From Viscum album (taxonomy: Eukaryota; Streptophyta; Magnoliopsida; Santalales; Viscaceae): 64,000 nucleotides of DNA. Where the stretch lies: contig CAUJRU010000138.1 of the NCBI GenBank assembly GCA_963277665.1, forward strand, positions 1,472,967 to 1,536,966, written 5' to 3'. A program made the position numbers and the translations under genes. Positions 26,584 through 39,400 of the stretch are shown here, one piece after another. The notes under the pieces are model-generated. The model was given only the letters and a program-made list of their open reading frames with translations. It did no database searches and was not told the DNA's origin. The stretch's first letter is position 1; each line of letters begins with the position of its first letter.

Positions 26584-29500
26584 TGTAACATCCCAAGTAA
26601 GTAATGAATAATAGATATTTTTATCCATGTCTATTAATGATTAAGATAGTGTTTTAGAGGCTTAAAATGAAAATAAATACAATCTTATGCATGGAATAAA
26701 GTAATATTCTTAAAAGATTGTTTTACTGCCTTTTGATGGAAAACCATTTTTGAATCTATCTTTTGACAATTTTATAAACTATGTTTGTCAAAATAAACTT
26801 ATTCTTTATGATTGGGACATCAAAATTTACCTTGTGTGAATTTTTGGTATTTTTCTGACAATGTTCATTTTTTAATGAATAGTGAAAAATACTGCATCAA
26901 AACTGATTTTTAATCTAATTTATTTATATGATTAGATTATGTTTTGAATTAGTTTTGAAGTGGAATTAGAATATATTTTTACCATTTTATCCAATGGTGG
27001 TCATTGGAAACAATTTCACTTTTAAATTAGACTTAAACTGGTGTCAATCTTTTGGTACTTATTGTTTTGTAAAAACACGCTATTTTCTCTGGCAGCGGGA
27101 ATTAATTATTAAATTAATTAATGTGACTTATATGATTTGAATTTTGTAAAATAGACTTCATTTTTGAATTCGGAATATCAAATATAGCTTAGGGTGAATT
27201 TTTGGTAATTTTCTGAAAAACTTCAATTTTTGATGAATAGTGAAACCACTAAGTGGTAATCAAGCAAACTGATTTTTCAGTTAAATGAAAGTTTACCACT
27301 ATTGTGTATTGAATTTTGAAAATCCTACATACATTTTTGTCATTAATATGTAAAATGTGGTTCAATGGGATTAAAATATTTTTTTTGGTGAATAGTAACT
27401 TATTAAGTTTTTAATCGTGATTAGTGGTAATTAGTGTAGTTTAAGGTAAAAACAATGTTTTAATAGTATGAGATGAGCTTGACACATGTCCTACCCTCAT
27501 TGGTTGTGTCATGGCCGACCAAGACAAGCCATGGGTCAACTTGGGGACCCCATGGATCCACTTTGGTTGGGAAATGACATAAATTACTTTTTATTTAATG
27601 TAAAAGTAAAAATGACACAAACATAATATGTTTTACGAACACAATTTTTACATGGGGTTATAAAGATAAGATTTTTGATTATAAATAGTCATTAGAAAGA
27701 TCAAAAGATTTCCTAAATCATAGTATTTTTTTTATAATTTTTAGACATTAAATAAATTAAATTATTTATGACATAATAATGATGCAGCGATGACATCATT
27801 ATTTGACGATTTAAATAAAATGGAAAGATAATGTAACATCTATGAACTACACATGTCCAAAACCAATTGGATGAGTGGATTTAGAACCCTTATCACCTTA
27901 TCCACGAATTATATCAACGTGGAACCTTTTAAAACCGAAACACATTTTCAAATAAAGTAATGTTTCTTTACTTTCCAAAAGTGCCCCTCCTCTCCTCTTA
28001 TAAAAGGCCCCCACCTCTACCTCATTTCAGACACTCCTCAAGCCATTGGCTCGGCCAAACCCTCCCCATTTACTCTCTCCACATCCCTATCCTCACCCTA
28101 GAGTATTCCCTTTGGGCATAATCCTTTCAAAAGAAGCCATTAGGCTCAAATCAAAAGGAGTTACACTTTTAAAGGTAATTCATTCTCTCATGTTCATTTG
28201 TTTTATTTTGCTTCTCCAACCCCCTAAACTATTTTTATTTACTTCTTTTGTAACAACAACAGTATATTCAATGTACTAGGATGTTGTTATAAGATTTATT
28301 TCAGCTACACTCTCACACAACTAAATCAAATGGTTAAAGAACATACGGTTTCCGTGGATGGCGAAATTCTGCCTCCCGAAATGATGATTGTTCAATACTC
28401 ATTTAACACCTTCAAAGGTGGCCATTATGATGTCACTATTTTTATATATGATATATAATATGTTTATGTTTTCTTTAATCTTCTGTTTTTTTCATTTTGG
28501 GCATACCTTTATGGTTTCCATTATGGGTAAACACGATATCTTCATTTTAGGAAGTGCGGACTACCGCCCCCTCAAAGTGATTTGATTCATTAAATACCAT
28601 ATGTGGGATATATAAAGGATGGAACTATGATATTATATATGATATTATACTGGAATTATAATATACCTTTATATCATTATGATTCCATTCTTTAAAATAC
28701 TAAATATAAATGAAAGTAGCGTTCATGCGTACGTACGGCTTACCGTCTCCATGAACGGTGCATTTAATTTCTTACCTCTAAATGATTATGTAATATTATA
28801 AATGCATGTATGTACTGGATATATATGACATATATGATATCTACATCATTAATACCATTCTGTGTATAATGAATACATGAACAACATGTAACTATAAAGG
28901 GCTTATTTTAGACTCAAGTACTAATGATCGTTAAAACGACTGTTATTAACTTAAATAATTACATAGTGTTCATGACATTGTAATAAGTTATATAAAAAGA
29001 ATAATGAACTTGAAAAAGGTTCTTAAGCAAGTAGAAATTAACTCAGGTTTATTATTCAGCACATTAAAGAAAGATCGAGTCACGTCGGACCCGAGGTATG
29101 GGACTTCGTCTCAATCTCCTTTCATTGAGGCATATTTTATTTTATACACAACTTTATTTTATATGGTGTATAAACCCCTTTGACTTTTACGTTTATTCAA
29201 AAGGAATCTTTTTTATACGAAGCGTTTACTAAATGGAAAAAGGGAATGTTTTTTTCGTACGTATGCGGCGACAACGACTTCTCCGCCGTCGTGACCGTTA
29301 TTTGAGTTTCGGCTTCCTCTACAAGCCGTACCTTCTTTTTAAAAGAAAGATAAACACCATATTTTACTTCTCTTTTATTTTGGTATTGAAAATGGTTTTC
29401 ATAATGTTTTTATATCAATGTGTTGTATTGATATCTTGTGATTGAAATGTGGAAATTTTATGTTTCCTTTATGCATGTTTTATGTGATATGATTATGTTA

Positions 29501-30150
29501 TGGTTCTTGGGCATTATTATGAAGACGGGTGGTTCCGTGATAAACAAAGGGCGGGTGAGCCCGTTATAGCTCACCAATGCATTGGGTAACTCAAAGGAGT
29601 GAAACGTTAAGGTTTCTCCGAAGAGATTTTAGGGAATATACTGTGATGGGTATTCCAAACGTAACCAAGAGGGTTACTCCCTACGTAAAAATGTTATGAA
29701 TGCCTCAAGTTACCTTTATGTCTTATGATTTCTATGATTTATTCATGATTTTATGAGGTATGTTAAAGTGCCTATGTGTTATGGCTAAAGTATGATTTCA
29801 TTCTTATGTATATATGAACTCATGTTTCCTTTCCATGTTTTTTTTATAACCCATACTGAGTTTTTATGCTCATCCCATGTTTTTGAAATGTTTTTCACAG
29901 GTCAAGGGAAAGGTACATGATAAGATGATAGAGTCAAGGATGTGTCAAGAAATAATCCATGTTTTATTTTAAATGTGTTTCCATTGATGGGAATGAAGAA
30001 TACTATCTTTCTGTAACCACTTTGTTTATATGTGGAATGTAATGCAAGTTTTATGATCTAATTCTCTAAAACTCTAAACCCGAAAAGATCCTCAATGTGT
30101 AATCTTGTAATAACTCATGATTAAGTAAGGTTTAAGGCTGGGGCCTTATA
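26584..30150 (+). repeat. 3' LTR of young gypsy element
   Basis: A 3567-bp copy of the left LTR with scattered substitutions and small indels. The same TATA box (27999-28006), C/T-rich promoter region and CGTACGTACGG block are present. It ends GGGGCCTTATA, followed by ATATT. Confidence 0.95.
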
Positions 30151-30155
30151 ATATT
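30151..30155 (+). repeat. target-site duplication ATATT, right copy (young gypsy)
   Basis: Second copy of the five bases preceding the left LTR. Removing the element and one copy rejoins the old LTR in line with its 3' partner. Confidence 0.9.
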
Positions 30156-33100
30156 CGTCTACAAGATATTATATCATTTGTAATATATGGTTAAGAAAAT
30201 GATATATTAGTCTATAAATAGACATATATATTATATAAGATTAATATTAATCCTTGATTTTTATTTTTATTTTTTAGTTAAAAAGTATTAAATTAATTAA
30301 CTAGACAACACTAATGAAATAATTACTTCATTAAATGAAATATATATTAAAAATTAATGAAAATTATAAAATAAAAATAAGTTGAAATAATTAATCTGAT
30401 CAAATAATTATATAAATGAACTTTACTAATTAATGATTTAATAAAAAATTTATTTTTTTATGTAAAATGGTTATATTGGTATTTTTAATTGTCCATGTAA
30501 TTAATAGTGGATAAATTGTAAATAATTGTATTTTAACAAAATAATATTTTATTAATTTAATGAAAAATCATATAACATCTATAATTATAATGAATAATTA
30601 TAAAATAGCCTTTAGTTATATATATTTTTTACATAGGTTATAATTTAAATCACATAAGTAAATATTAATACCGTTTTTATACTGAAAAATCTGTTACCTT
30701 AGTTAATATTAAAATTGGATAAATTTGGGTTAATCAAAATGATAAAACATAAAATAAAACCCAAAACGTATAAAATATATATTTTTGATTATATTATATC
30801 CCCATCACATATTAAATTTATATATATATATATAATTATGTATATATTTGGATTTATAATGAATTTATTATTATCTACTATTTTTGGAATTCCAAAACAA
30901 CGCCTCACTTCAATTATAAAATGGCACATCCTCCATCACTTTTTCACATATCATTATCAATATGTGTCAACCATACCCTACATATTTCCATTTAAAACGT
31001 CCTTATCCACATTATAGGGGTTTCGGTCTTCTAAAATTTGAATCATTGTGTCCCTAAGAATATATTTGAAGGGAATTCACTGAAAAATACATACTCATCT
31101 TTACCGACTCCTTCAAGATTATGTCTTCATATACATTATCGTCAAATTATATTTCCATTATATTTTAAAAATTCATGTAAAAACTCCATTATTATATTTC
31201 ATTACAATTATGGAAGGACTAAAATCTTCTTTTTACCAATCCTATGAAGAAACAATAGCACCAAGCTTGTGTGTGGCTGACTTTATGTCTCAACATCATG
31301 GTGTAATCTTCTCGTAATCAACACATTATTTTGATGATTATAATGAAGGAAATAATTTAAATGTATATATTTTATTAAATTATATATATATTTGAAAATT
31401 AAATATCAACTATAAAATTTTAAACCTATTTAAAATTAATGAAATGATACAATCACTTATGGGTGCATACAACATACCACATCTACAATGCAATGAGATT
31501 ATTTTTCAATGATAACTATTCAGCAATGATTATAAAAATATATGAAATTAATATATTGGACATTTATTACCAAAATATAATTCTAGAGAATACATAATTA
31601 TATCCCATGCTCAAGAACATGCTATAATATGACAAATCATAATAGGGAATATGAAGATATTATCACCCGAAAGATCGGTAATAATGAAATATTATTAACA
31701 AACGAGTGATAATGTGATATAAGAGGATAATATATGATATTATAAATATGAATATGGTTATTAAATAATTTAATAAAAATCATTAAACCATTATATAAGG
31801 GTTTCATATAAGCCTGAAGTAAATAAGCCCGAATGTTTGAATTAAAATTACAATCTCATTATTATTTGAGTTTGTTTGTATATAAGTATCTAATAGGGAA
31901 TATGTATGTTTCATATAAATGACTGATAAAAAATGTAAAATTATATTTACTATTATTTTATAACTTTTTACAGTAATTTAAATATAGGTATTAATTTTTA
32001 CAATTTTTTTTGAACGAAATCTTTTTTTTTTTGAAACAATGAACTTTGTGACTTTTTCGGAGAAATTACAAGATTGGTTTTTTTAAAATTATTTGAAATA
32101 AATATATTTCTATGATTTCATAAATTAATAATTCATTAAATACACCATTATTATAAGGAAAAGTTATTTTCATTGAAAATATTTTTGTTTTAAATTCATG
32201 GTATTTTACAAAAAGAAACTATTATCAATGAAGAAATGATATTTTCCACCAGAATTATTCTAAAGTGATCTGTCAAAATTATTTTCTATCTATGATAATT
32301 TTCTTAAATATTGTGAATTCATTAATGGAGGTATACTTATCATATAAAGTATTCATATTATTCATGTAGTTTTTTTATGTTTGTGATGGAATGAAATTTA
32401 TGAAACCTTATTCTTCTCTATTAGTTATGATATAATTAAATGATGTTTTTGAAACCCACTTCCTTATATTTGTTATGATATAATGAATGATTACTGTTAT
32501 TATTTCACAAATACATATGGTCTTCATTATGTGATTTGTGACACTTCTATCTCTCTCCAATGCATTGGGTACTTATTTACATCTCATTGGATAGGCAATA
32601 CTAAATCATGTATTACACTAGGATGAGTAACGTATTTATAGAATAAAGACTGAACTCAGTTCAATAAAGGAGTTTATTTGTCATTTAGGGCATGGTAGTT
32701 GGCATTTACTAAAATGGAAATAATTTTATATGAATATTTTTATTCCAAAATTACATTTATTATTTGAATATATCATCTAATATGTTATTGAAAACGTTAC
32801 AAACTTCATGGATAAATATTGTGAAACTATATCATGATCCTTGATATGTAATATATAACATTCAAATTTTATGTTATAGTTTTATGCCCTTGTGCTTATG
32901 TTATCTCCATCGATTACCCATACTAAGAATTTGTGCTCTCCCATTTCTTATTTTAATCTTCCCCATGATATGGTGAATGATATTAATTAAGATGTATCGT
33001 AAAGGATTATAATGATAATAGATAAAGATGAAGACAATGTAGTTGTTTTATGAATAAGTTGTTTAACATTCCTTGTTTATATAGACATGAAACCTACAAA

Positions 33101-33187
33101 GTTATGGTTTGGTTATGTTATATTATGTAATATATATTCTTATATTTTAGATTTAATATCTATGATTGAACATTTTAGTAGGTTATA
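30156..33187 (+). repeat. 5' LTR of old gypsy element, right part
   Basis: Continues the alignment with the 3' LTR broken at 18355. For example, 30183-30208 (ATATATGG...GATATATT) matches 37643-37668, and a CCAATGCATTGGGTA block near 32559 matches CCAATTTATTGGGTA near 40039. It contains a TATAAAA-like promoter near 30917 and the conserved LTR block near 31261-31305. It ends about 33187 (GGTTATA), followed by a decayed primer site (GTTAGTTTTTG) where the young element has GTTGGTATCAG. Confidence 0.8.
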
Positions 33188-33599
33188 GTTAGTTTTTGAA
33201 GAATATTTAATTCAACATTGGAAATTAAGACGTAAAAACATAGTCAGATCATAAAGTATAATCGTATGTATAGGATAAAATTATAAAGATATGGTGATGA
33301 TAATTAATAATCTAGGATAAAACATGTGGATTTTTTATTTGAAATTCTATAAGTAATATCCCTTGATTATGTGGTTTTGACTATATGATTAGTGTTTATC
33401 TCAGTTTGAATTTTGGTTTTAGTTTATGGTTAGAACATAAATGAACCACGTTAATGATGAATATGAATTTCAATTCAATGATTTAAAACATAATATCAAT
33501 ATTTAATTGGATATAGAATGAAATATATATTTTATATGCACACAAAAGATTCTCTATATATGAAGATTTCTGGTCATCCTAACCAGAAAATGAGGTAAC

Positions 33600-34286
33600 A
33601 ACATTTTATTGACTCATTCTTGAGGTAGTATACACCTTTATTTACTGGGTATTATGATACATTAGTTATTGAACAATGGATTCGTACAACTAAAAAGATA
33701 TATTTGGTAAAGAATGAAAATTATGATGACATGAGATGATCCTAAGAAAGAAGGATGTTTATAAAAAATTTACTAGGTGTGAATTTTGTTTTCAGAAAGT
33801 TCCATTTTTTGTTCCACATATATTCAAGGGGGATTTCTATGGATCCTACAATGATTGATGTTTTTAATGTTGTAATAGATCAAAAATGGTAATTGAGATC
33901 CAATTTTTGTTGGGGATGAAATTATCATGGTTTTGTTATATTTTTAAATTTAATATCTAATCCACTCACATATTTTATTTAGGAAGGACATATTTTCATA
34001 TGGGTTTTTTAAAGTGATGCAAATTTAAAAAAGTTTAAAAGAAGCATAGTCAATCCCTATGTTCTCAAACTACCATGTACTGGAGAAATATTTATGATCT
34101 ATTGTTGAGTAAAAAAGAAGGGAATGAGAAATGTTTACAAGAAAAATTATATAGCGATACCTTATGGCTCAAAATATTTATAAATTCATCATCAAAATTA
34201 CCAAACTCATGATATCGAGTTAGCTAACGAAAATTTGAAATTAATGATTTGGGGGCTTATCGTTACGTAGAAATTTGTGATATATA
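33600..34286 (+). pseudogene. gag and pol remnants of old gypsy element, first part
   Basis: A short gag piece is recognisable near 33600-33720 by its spacing around EQWIRTTKKI, which matches the [10 protein letters not shown] region of the young gag. From about 33735 the text jumps to late RT (KKFTRCEF-like, near 33760), then the RNase H start (FKRSIVNPYVLKLP, near 34035) and its VISYGSKYL and YQTHDIELA blocks. Stops and frame changes are frequent. About 2 kb of gag, protease and early RT is deleted relative to the young element. The segment ends where a CACTA-like element entered. Confidence 0.75.
34284..34286. repeat. 3-bp target duplication ATA, left copy (CACTA-like)
   Basis: ATA precedes the element and is repeated at 34936-34938. 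Confidence 0.5.
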
Positions 34287-34935
34287 AACTATTATAAAAT
34301 GAATTATACCAAGAGTTGGGTTGACAACTGTGGGTATACATATTGGATGGGAACCTATAAACAAAATTATCCAAATATTGTATTTATTTGTTCTTTAAAT
34401 AACAATACACATGATTCTCCAATAAAAATGGATATATGACTGACCAATACATATGGTATTTCAAAACCATGTGTATTATTTCTCTCTGCTAAAGCAGGAA
34501 AAAATTTCCCCTTGACACAAATTAATTTTTTAGGAACTCTTATTTCCATGGTTTTCAACCAATAAAAATGGTATAGATATATATTTATAAGAAAATATAT
34601 ATTTTTATACAAATAATACAATGTGATGTAGTCATTACGTTCTTGAGTTGTATAAATGTGGTCCATGGATCAAAACCCTTGGTGATGAGTTTTTAGAACA
34701 TATACCCACATTTCTGAAACTCCATGTATTGCGTAAATGACATGATGGAATACACCTATTCTCATTGTTTTGAAACCATAGGTATATTATTTTATATCAT
34801 TTGTTATACGATAGAGATATACCGATAGCTTATCAAAACACACTTCCTAAAACCATGGGTATAGACAATACCCACCGTATTGGGGACAATACCCATGGTT
34901 TTGAACCGTGGGTATTTGTTCCCTTTTCAATAGTG
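34287..34935. mobile_element. non-autonomous CACTA-like DNA transposon, 649 bp
   Basis: The right end reads ...CCCTTTTCAATAGTG, the reverse complement of CACTATTGAAAAGGG. The left end, AACTATTATAAAATG, is a decayed version of the same. The flanks carry ATA on both sides, the 3-bp duplication typical of CACTA elements. The interior is full of short subterminal repeats of the form AAAACCATGGGTAT in both orientations (near 34334, 34460, 34549, 34664, 34778, 34853, 34890 and 34905), including a perfect 14-bp inverted pair at 34849-34862 and 34889-34902. No transposase is present. Removing the element and one ATA restores co-linear RNase H sequence in the host gypsy copy, which strongly supports the boundaries. 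Confidence 0.75.
34849..34902. repeat. perfect inverted repeat within the CACTA-like element
   Basis: AAAACCATGGGTAT (34849-34862) and its exact reverse complement (34889-34902) are separated by 26 bases. Such repeats resemble the subterminal transposase-binding motifs of CACTA elements. Confidence 0.8.
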
Positions 34936-34938
34936 ATA

Positions 34939-36413
34939 TACTGACTGTAAATGTGTATAGTATATATTCACTCAAAAAGAGAAAAATATACAGAAAAGAA
35001 GATGGTTGGAGTTTATTAATGATTACAAAGACCCAATACAATACCACTTAGGGAATGTTAAGAATGTGGAAGATTATTTTTGTTAAAAGAACCATGATAT
35101 AATATATATGTTGATGATAAAAAAGATCCAATATTTATGTATTCTCAAAAGGTAAATCTAGAATTAATAATGAACATGGTGATATATTTTCTAGTTCAAA
35201 TGAATCTTCAACCACCCTAACGAGTGATGATTAAGGAGGCGCATAAAGAATATGTAGTGATATAAAATACAATGAGATATGTTCAATAGTAAAACAATCA
35301 TTTTATTGGAATAATAAAACTTGTGAGGAATTTATGTATCCCTCCCATAGCAGAAGTAATGAAGAATTTGTTTTATGAGACTCATTTTTCATTATAATTT
35401 ATTCATCATTGAAGCATAAATTTGTATACGAGCATGAAAAAGTATATCTAGTGCGATGGAATGAAGAGACTATTATTGAATACGTTTCATAGTTCTTAGT
35501 TTAGAATGTTAAGGCTTAGAGATATAATTCTTTGGGTATGTTATAAACATTTCCAATGCCATAATAGAAAAGGGAAAACATCAACAAGGACATTGTCGTT
35601 AGACTTCCGTTAACATATAAGTTAAATAATTTGTTCTTGGGGACTATGTGGATGTTTTGGAGATGCCATCAGAAGGATCTAGACACAGTGGTAAGTTTCG
35701 TCACTTCATAATTATCCTCAAATAGGTGGTCAGTTTGAGCGGAAAATTCAAACTCTAGAATACATGTTGAGTGATTCATCAAATGATTTAAAATGTGTTC
35801 AGGATCGACACATTCCTATAGTAATATTTAGCTTCCACAATCACATCTAATCCAATATTCATATGGATCCTTATGAATCCCCTAATTTTAAAAATTTTAG
35901 AACTCGATCATATTGGATGTGGTTGGGAAAATAAATCAATTTTTTCCTAATCTAGTTGGGGATATTGAAGATAATGTCATCTTTATGCAGAAGAACATAA
36001 TTACTACTCATAGGAAACCAAAATATTGTAATGGTAATAAATAAAAAACCTAGAGTTTGATGAAGGTGATAAGTTAAATAAGAAATTATATATCTACATA
36101 GAAGTGATAATATTTTTAAATAATGGCTCGCTTAACTCTTGGAATATTGATCCTTTTGAATTTAATGTTTTTATTGGGAAGTTAGGTTATATATTGGTTC
36201 ATCCAATAAATCACCGTAAAGATCAGGATGTGTTCCATGTATCCATACAGGGAATGTACATACTCAATCTTTCACATATATTAAAGATTGATATTTTAGC
36301 ACTTCATTATGAAATTTCATATAAAGAAAAATTTTATGAGACAGAGGTATCCTCTTGTACTTTTGTAAATGTGAAAAATTTCATCAGATAAATTCATTAT
36401 ATGGTCGGAATAA
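34939..36413 (+). pseudogene. pol remnants of old gypsy element, second part
   Basis: Resumes exactly where the left part stopped, in RNase H: YIFTQKE, RRWLEFINDY and YHLGN-like words between 34960 and 35060. It continues through integrase, with the zinc region and CDGMKR near 35450, and the late core near 35730. The FHVS word of the GPY/F-to-chromodomain region is near 36234, and the YEISYKEK/ETEV stretch matches the chromodomain start. Stops and frameshifts occur throughout. A decayed polypurine tract (GGTCGGAATAA, 36403-36413) abuts the 3' LTR. Confidence 0.75.
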
Positions 36414-39400
36414 TGTATCAACCTAATATTATAATAAATAGTTCTCTATAATTAAATTTAATTCTTCAATAGCTTGCATTTTATGATATCATGAGTTTAA
36501 TCAATCCATGAGATAATACAAGAAAAATGTAACCACTATAACCTATCCATTAAATTTGTGGTAAAAAAATATCAATAAATAATTTATCAAAAAAAATTAA
36601 TACCCAACTCAATATAAAATTATAAGTATGATTCTATAAAATAATGAGGCCATTTTCTTATCAACACAACTTTATTCTTCAAAATTTCATTTTCTTTAAA
36701 AATGAGTTTTTCATTATTTATGAGGGAATTTTTATTTTTATATGTAAATAAAAATGGATTTAGAGAAATTAATATAATTTTTTTATTTCATATTATCATT
36801 ATTATAAAAAAATAATTTTTTTAAAAATTTATAAAAACATTTATTTTCTAATGGAATAGTGAAAAGACTAATTTTATTAAACATTTTTTCCATTTAACAT
36901 ATTTACATGGACAAATTATGTGTTGGATTATTTTTAACTTTTATGTAATACATTTTTAAATAAAATAATATATTAATATTATTTTGATATGTATTTTATA
37001 CATGAATTTATTATAAAAACATTATATATTTTAAATGTGCATTTTCTCATTTACTAATTTTCATTATGTTTTACTGATTTTATTTGAAATTAAATTCTGA
37101 TTCATTTTGGTTTTTAAATTTAAAAAATGGATACAGAATTTTATATTTTATTTTCCTAATTTATTGAATAATTTACATTATTTTTTCCCAATATGAATAA
37201 TATCTTTGGGAAATTTTTTACCATGGTAATGGGTAAATTCAGTAATTTAAGATATAAATAAAATGATACAGACTATAAAATGAAACCAATAAATGTCAAA
37301 ATTTCATTGGATGGAAATAATTCGACCATTAAAAATAAAAATAGAAATTGGGTTTTTAATGGACCATTTTCCATAAAAAATTAATTATATAATATTTAAA
37401 TCAATGAATGTCATAAATTGTCAATTTCATTTCCATAAATATACCATATGTGTCCAGATGGGGAAGATGGTGTGTAATGAAGGAATATAAATGTTGTTTT
37501 TTAACATAAAATAATTTTTTCATGTTAAATAATTATTTATTTCTTCTTATTCTAATTTAATGATATAATGTTATTAATAATATTTTATTTACTAAAAATT
37601 TTATTATTTCAAATTTATGTTTTAATTACCATATAATTTTAAATATATGGTTTCTCAAATGATATATTTGAAATTAAATATTCATTTGAAATATATAATA
37701 TTTTACTCAAAATTGTCTTTTATTTTTAAATTTTAGTGAATAATTATGTATTTTCGATAATTACACAATGTTGTTGCTGTGATTATTTTATTAATGGAAA
37801 TATCAATTAAACAATAACTAAAATTTTAAAATATTTACTGTTTAAATTAATTAATGCAATAAAAGAGTTAATATATGACCTTATTCTATTATGGGTATAA
37901 TAAAATAGTTTTTTGATGTTATATTTTCTTATACATACATATATATATATAGAGATATATTAAAGATTCCAGGTAATGAATAGTTTTCAGTTTGACATTA
38001 ATGATATTTTATCAAAATTATATTTTATTATAATATTAAAAAATTAGAATAAAAAATAAATAAATAAAATAGATATAATTTTGTATATTATGTTATTAAT
38101 TTTTCAATTAATATATAATTTAAACCAAAAACCAAAACATTAAATCATTTTTATATTAAAAAAGTTATTTCCGTAGTTTAATTTAATATAGGTTATCTAA
38201 CGGGTAATCAAAATAGTAAAAATTAAAATAATTCCAAAAAATGTATAAAATATGTTGGATGATGAGATTAAAGAATTAAGTATTTAAAAAATCCAATACG
38301 TGGATTTTTTTTGAGTTATTTTGATTTTAATTTTAATTTTATATAATGTAATATTTTTTGAAATTCCAAAAGTGTGCATGTCCTCAATTATAAAAGAGAA
38401 CCTCCTCCCCTCTTATTCAAAACACATTAAGCCTTCAATATAGACCATAACATATCCAATAATTTTAGAAACTTTATTATCCATATAATATTGGTTTTGA
38501 ACATCTCAAAAGATAAACAGAGGTTCCCATAAGAGTATATCTAAAGGGAGTTCATCAACAAATAGGTAATTTACTTTACCGAGTCCTTCAAGATTATTTC
38601 TTTCTTTTCTTCTACGTCATGTATGTTAAAAAAATATAAATTAATCACTATAGTGTGGCCAATATTTTTAAATGATATTATGGTTATGGAAAAACCATTT
38701 TTCATCACTTATCCATCATTTTAAAAATAAAAGCATCAGGCGTGCGTATGTATGACTTATCATCTCCACAACATAGTGTAACCTGTTTTTAATCCCCCAA
38801 ATTTTTTTATAGGTATAATAATTAAAATAATAGATATATATAATAAAAAAACAAAATAATTATTTTTTAAAAAGATATACATATTGTTCACTTCAATAAT
38901 TTTTAATATTAATGCAATGATACCATCTCTTGTATTTGTGTATAGCCAACCATCTCAAAAACACGATGTGATTCATTTTACATGTTCACCATTCAATAAC
39001 GATTATATCTATTTATAAAATCAATATATACATATATATATTAAATTATTATCATACGTTAGATTATTAAACTATATGTAATCCACAAGAATATGGACAA
39101 ATTTAAAAAAACATGCTTATGAAAATAAAGCAATTAACAACTGAATGAATGGTAATAATTATATATTATTAAACAAAAGGGTACATGGTGATATTGGAGG
39201 ATCATATATGATATAATATTTATTTTATTTGTATGGAATAAGTTATTTATTATGTTAATATAATTATACATGAGGTTTTGATATGCATTACTGTAATCAT
39301 TCAAAGGTTAAGTGTTATTGTCACAATATCATTATTATTTTTGATTATTTATATATAAGTGCCAACTGTGGAGTACATATCTTCCATGTATATTTTTATA

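Larger units (their letters stand above)
18356..30150 (+). mobile_element. young Ty3/gypsy chromovirus (Tekay/Del-like), nearly complete but inactivated
   Basis: An 11.8 kb LTR retrotransposon with all structural parts in order: 5' LTR, methionine-tRNA primer site, gag with zinc knuckles, protease, reverse transcriptase, RNase H, integrase with a C-terminal chromodomain, polypurine tract and 3' LTR. The ATATT duplication flanks it. LTRs of about 3.57 kb, the PR-RT-RH-INT order and the chromodomain place it among plant chromoviruses; the clade name is inference from protein similarity. The reading frame carries one frameshift and five internal stops (24574, 26002, 26029, 26251, 26461), so the copy cannot make its own polyprotein. 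It sits inside the 5' LTR of an older relative. Confidence 0.95.

Noticed and set aside
26204..26596. 130-codon minus-strand open frame
   Set aside because: It lies opposite the conserved integrase end and chromodomain of the young gypsy element and has no recognisable content of its own.
30715..31017. 100-codon + strand open frame
   Set aside because: It spans the promoter region of the old LTR, and its AT-biased composition explains the open frame.
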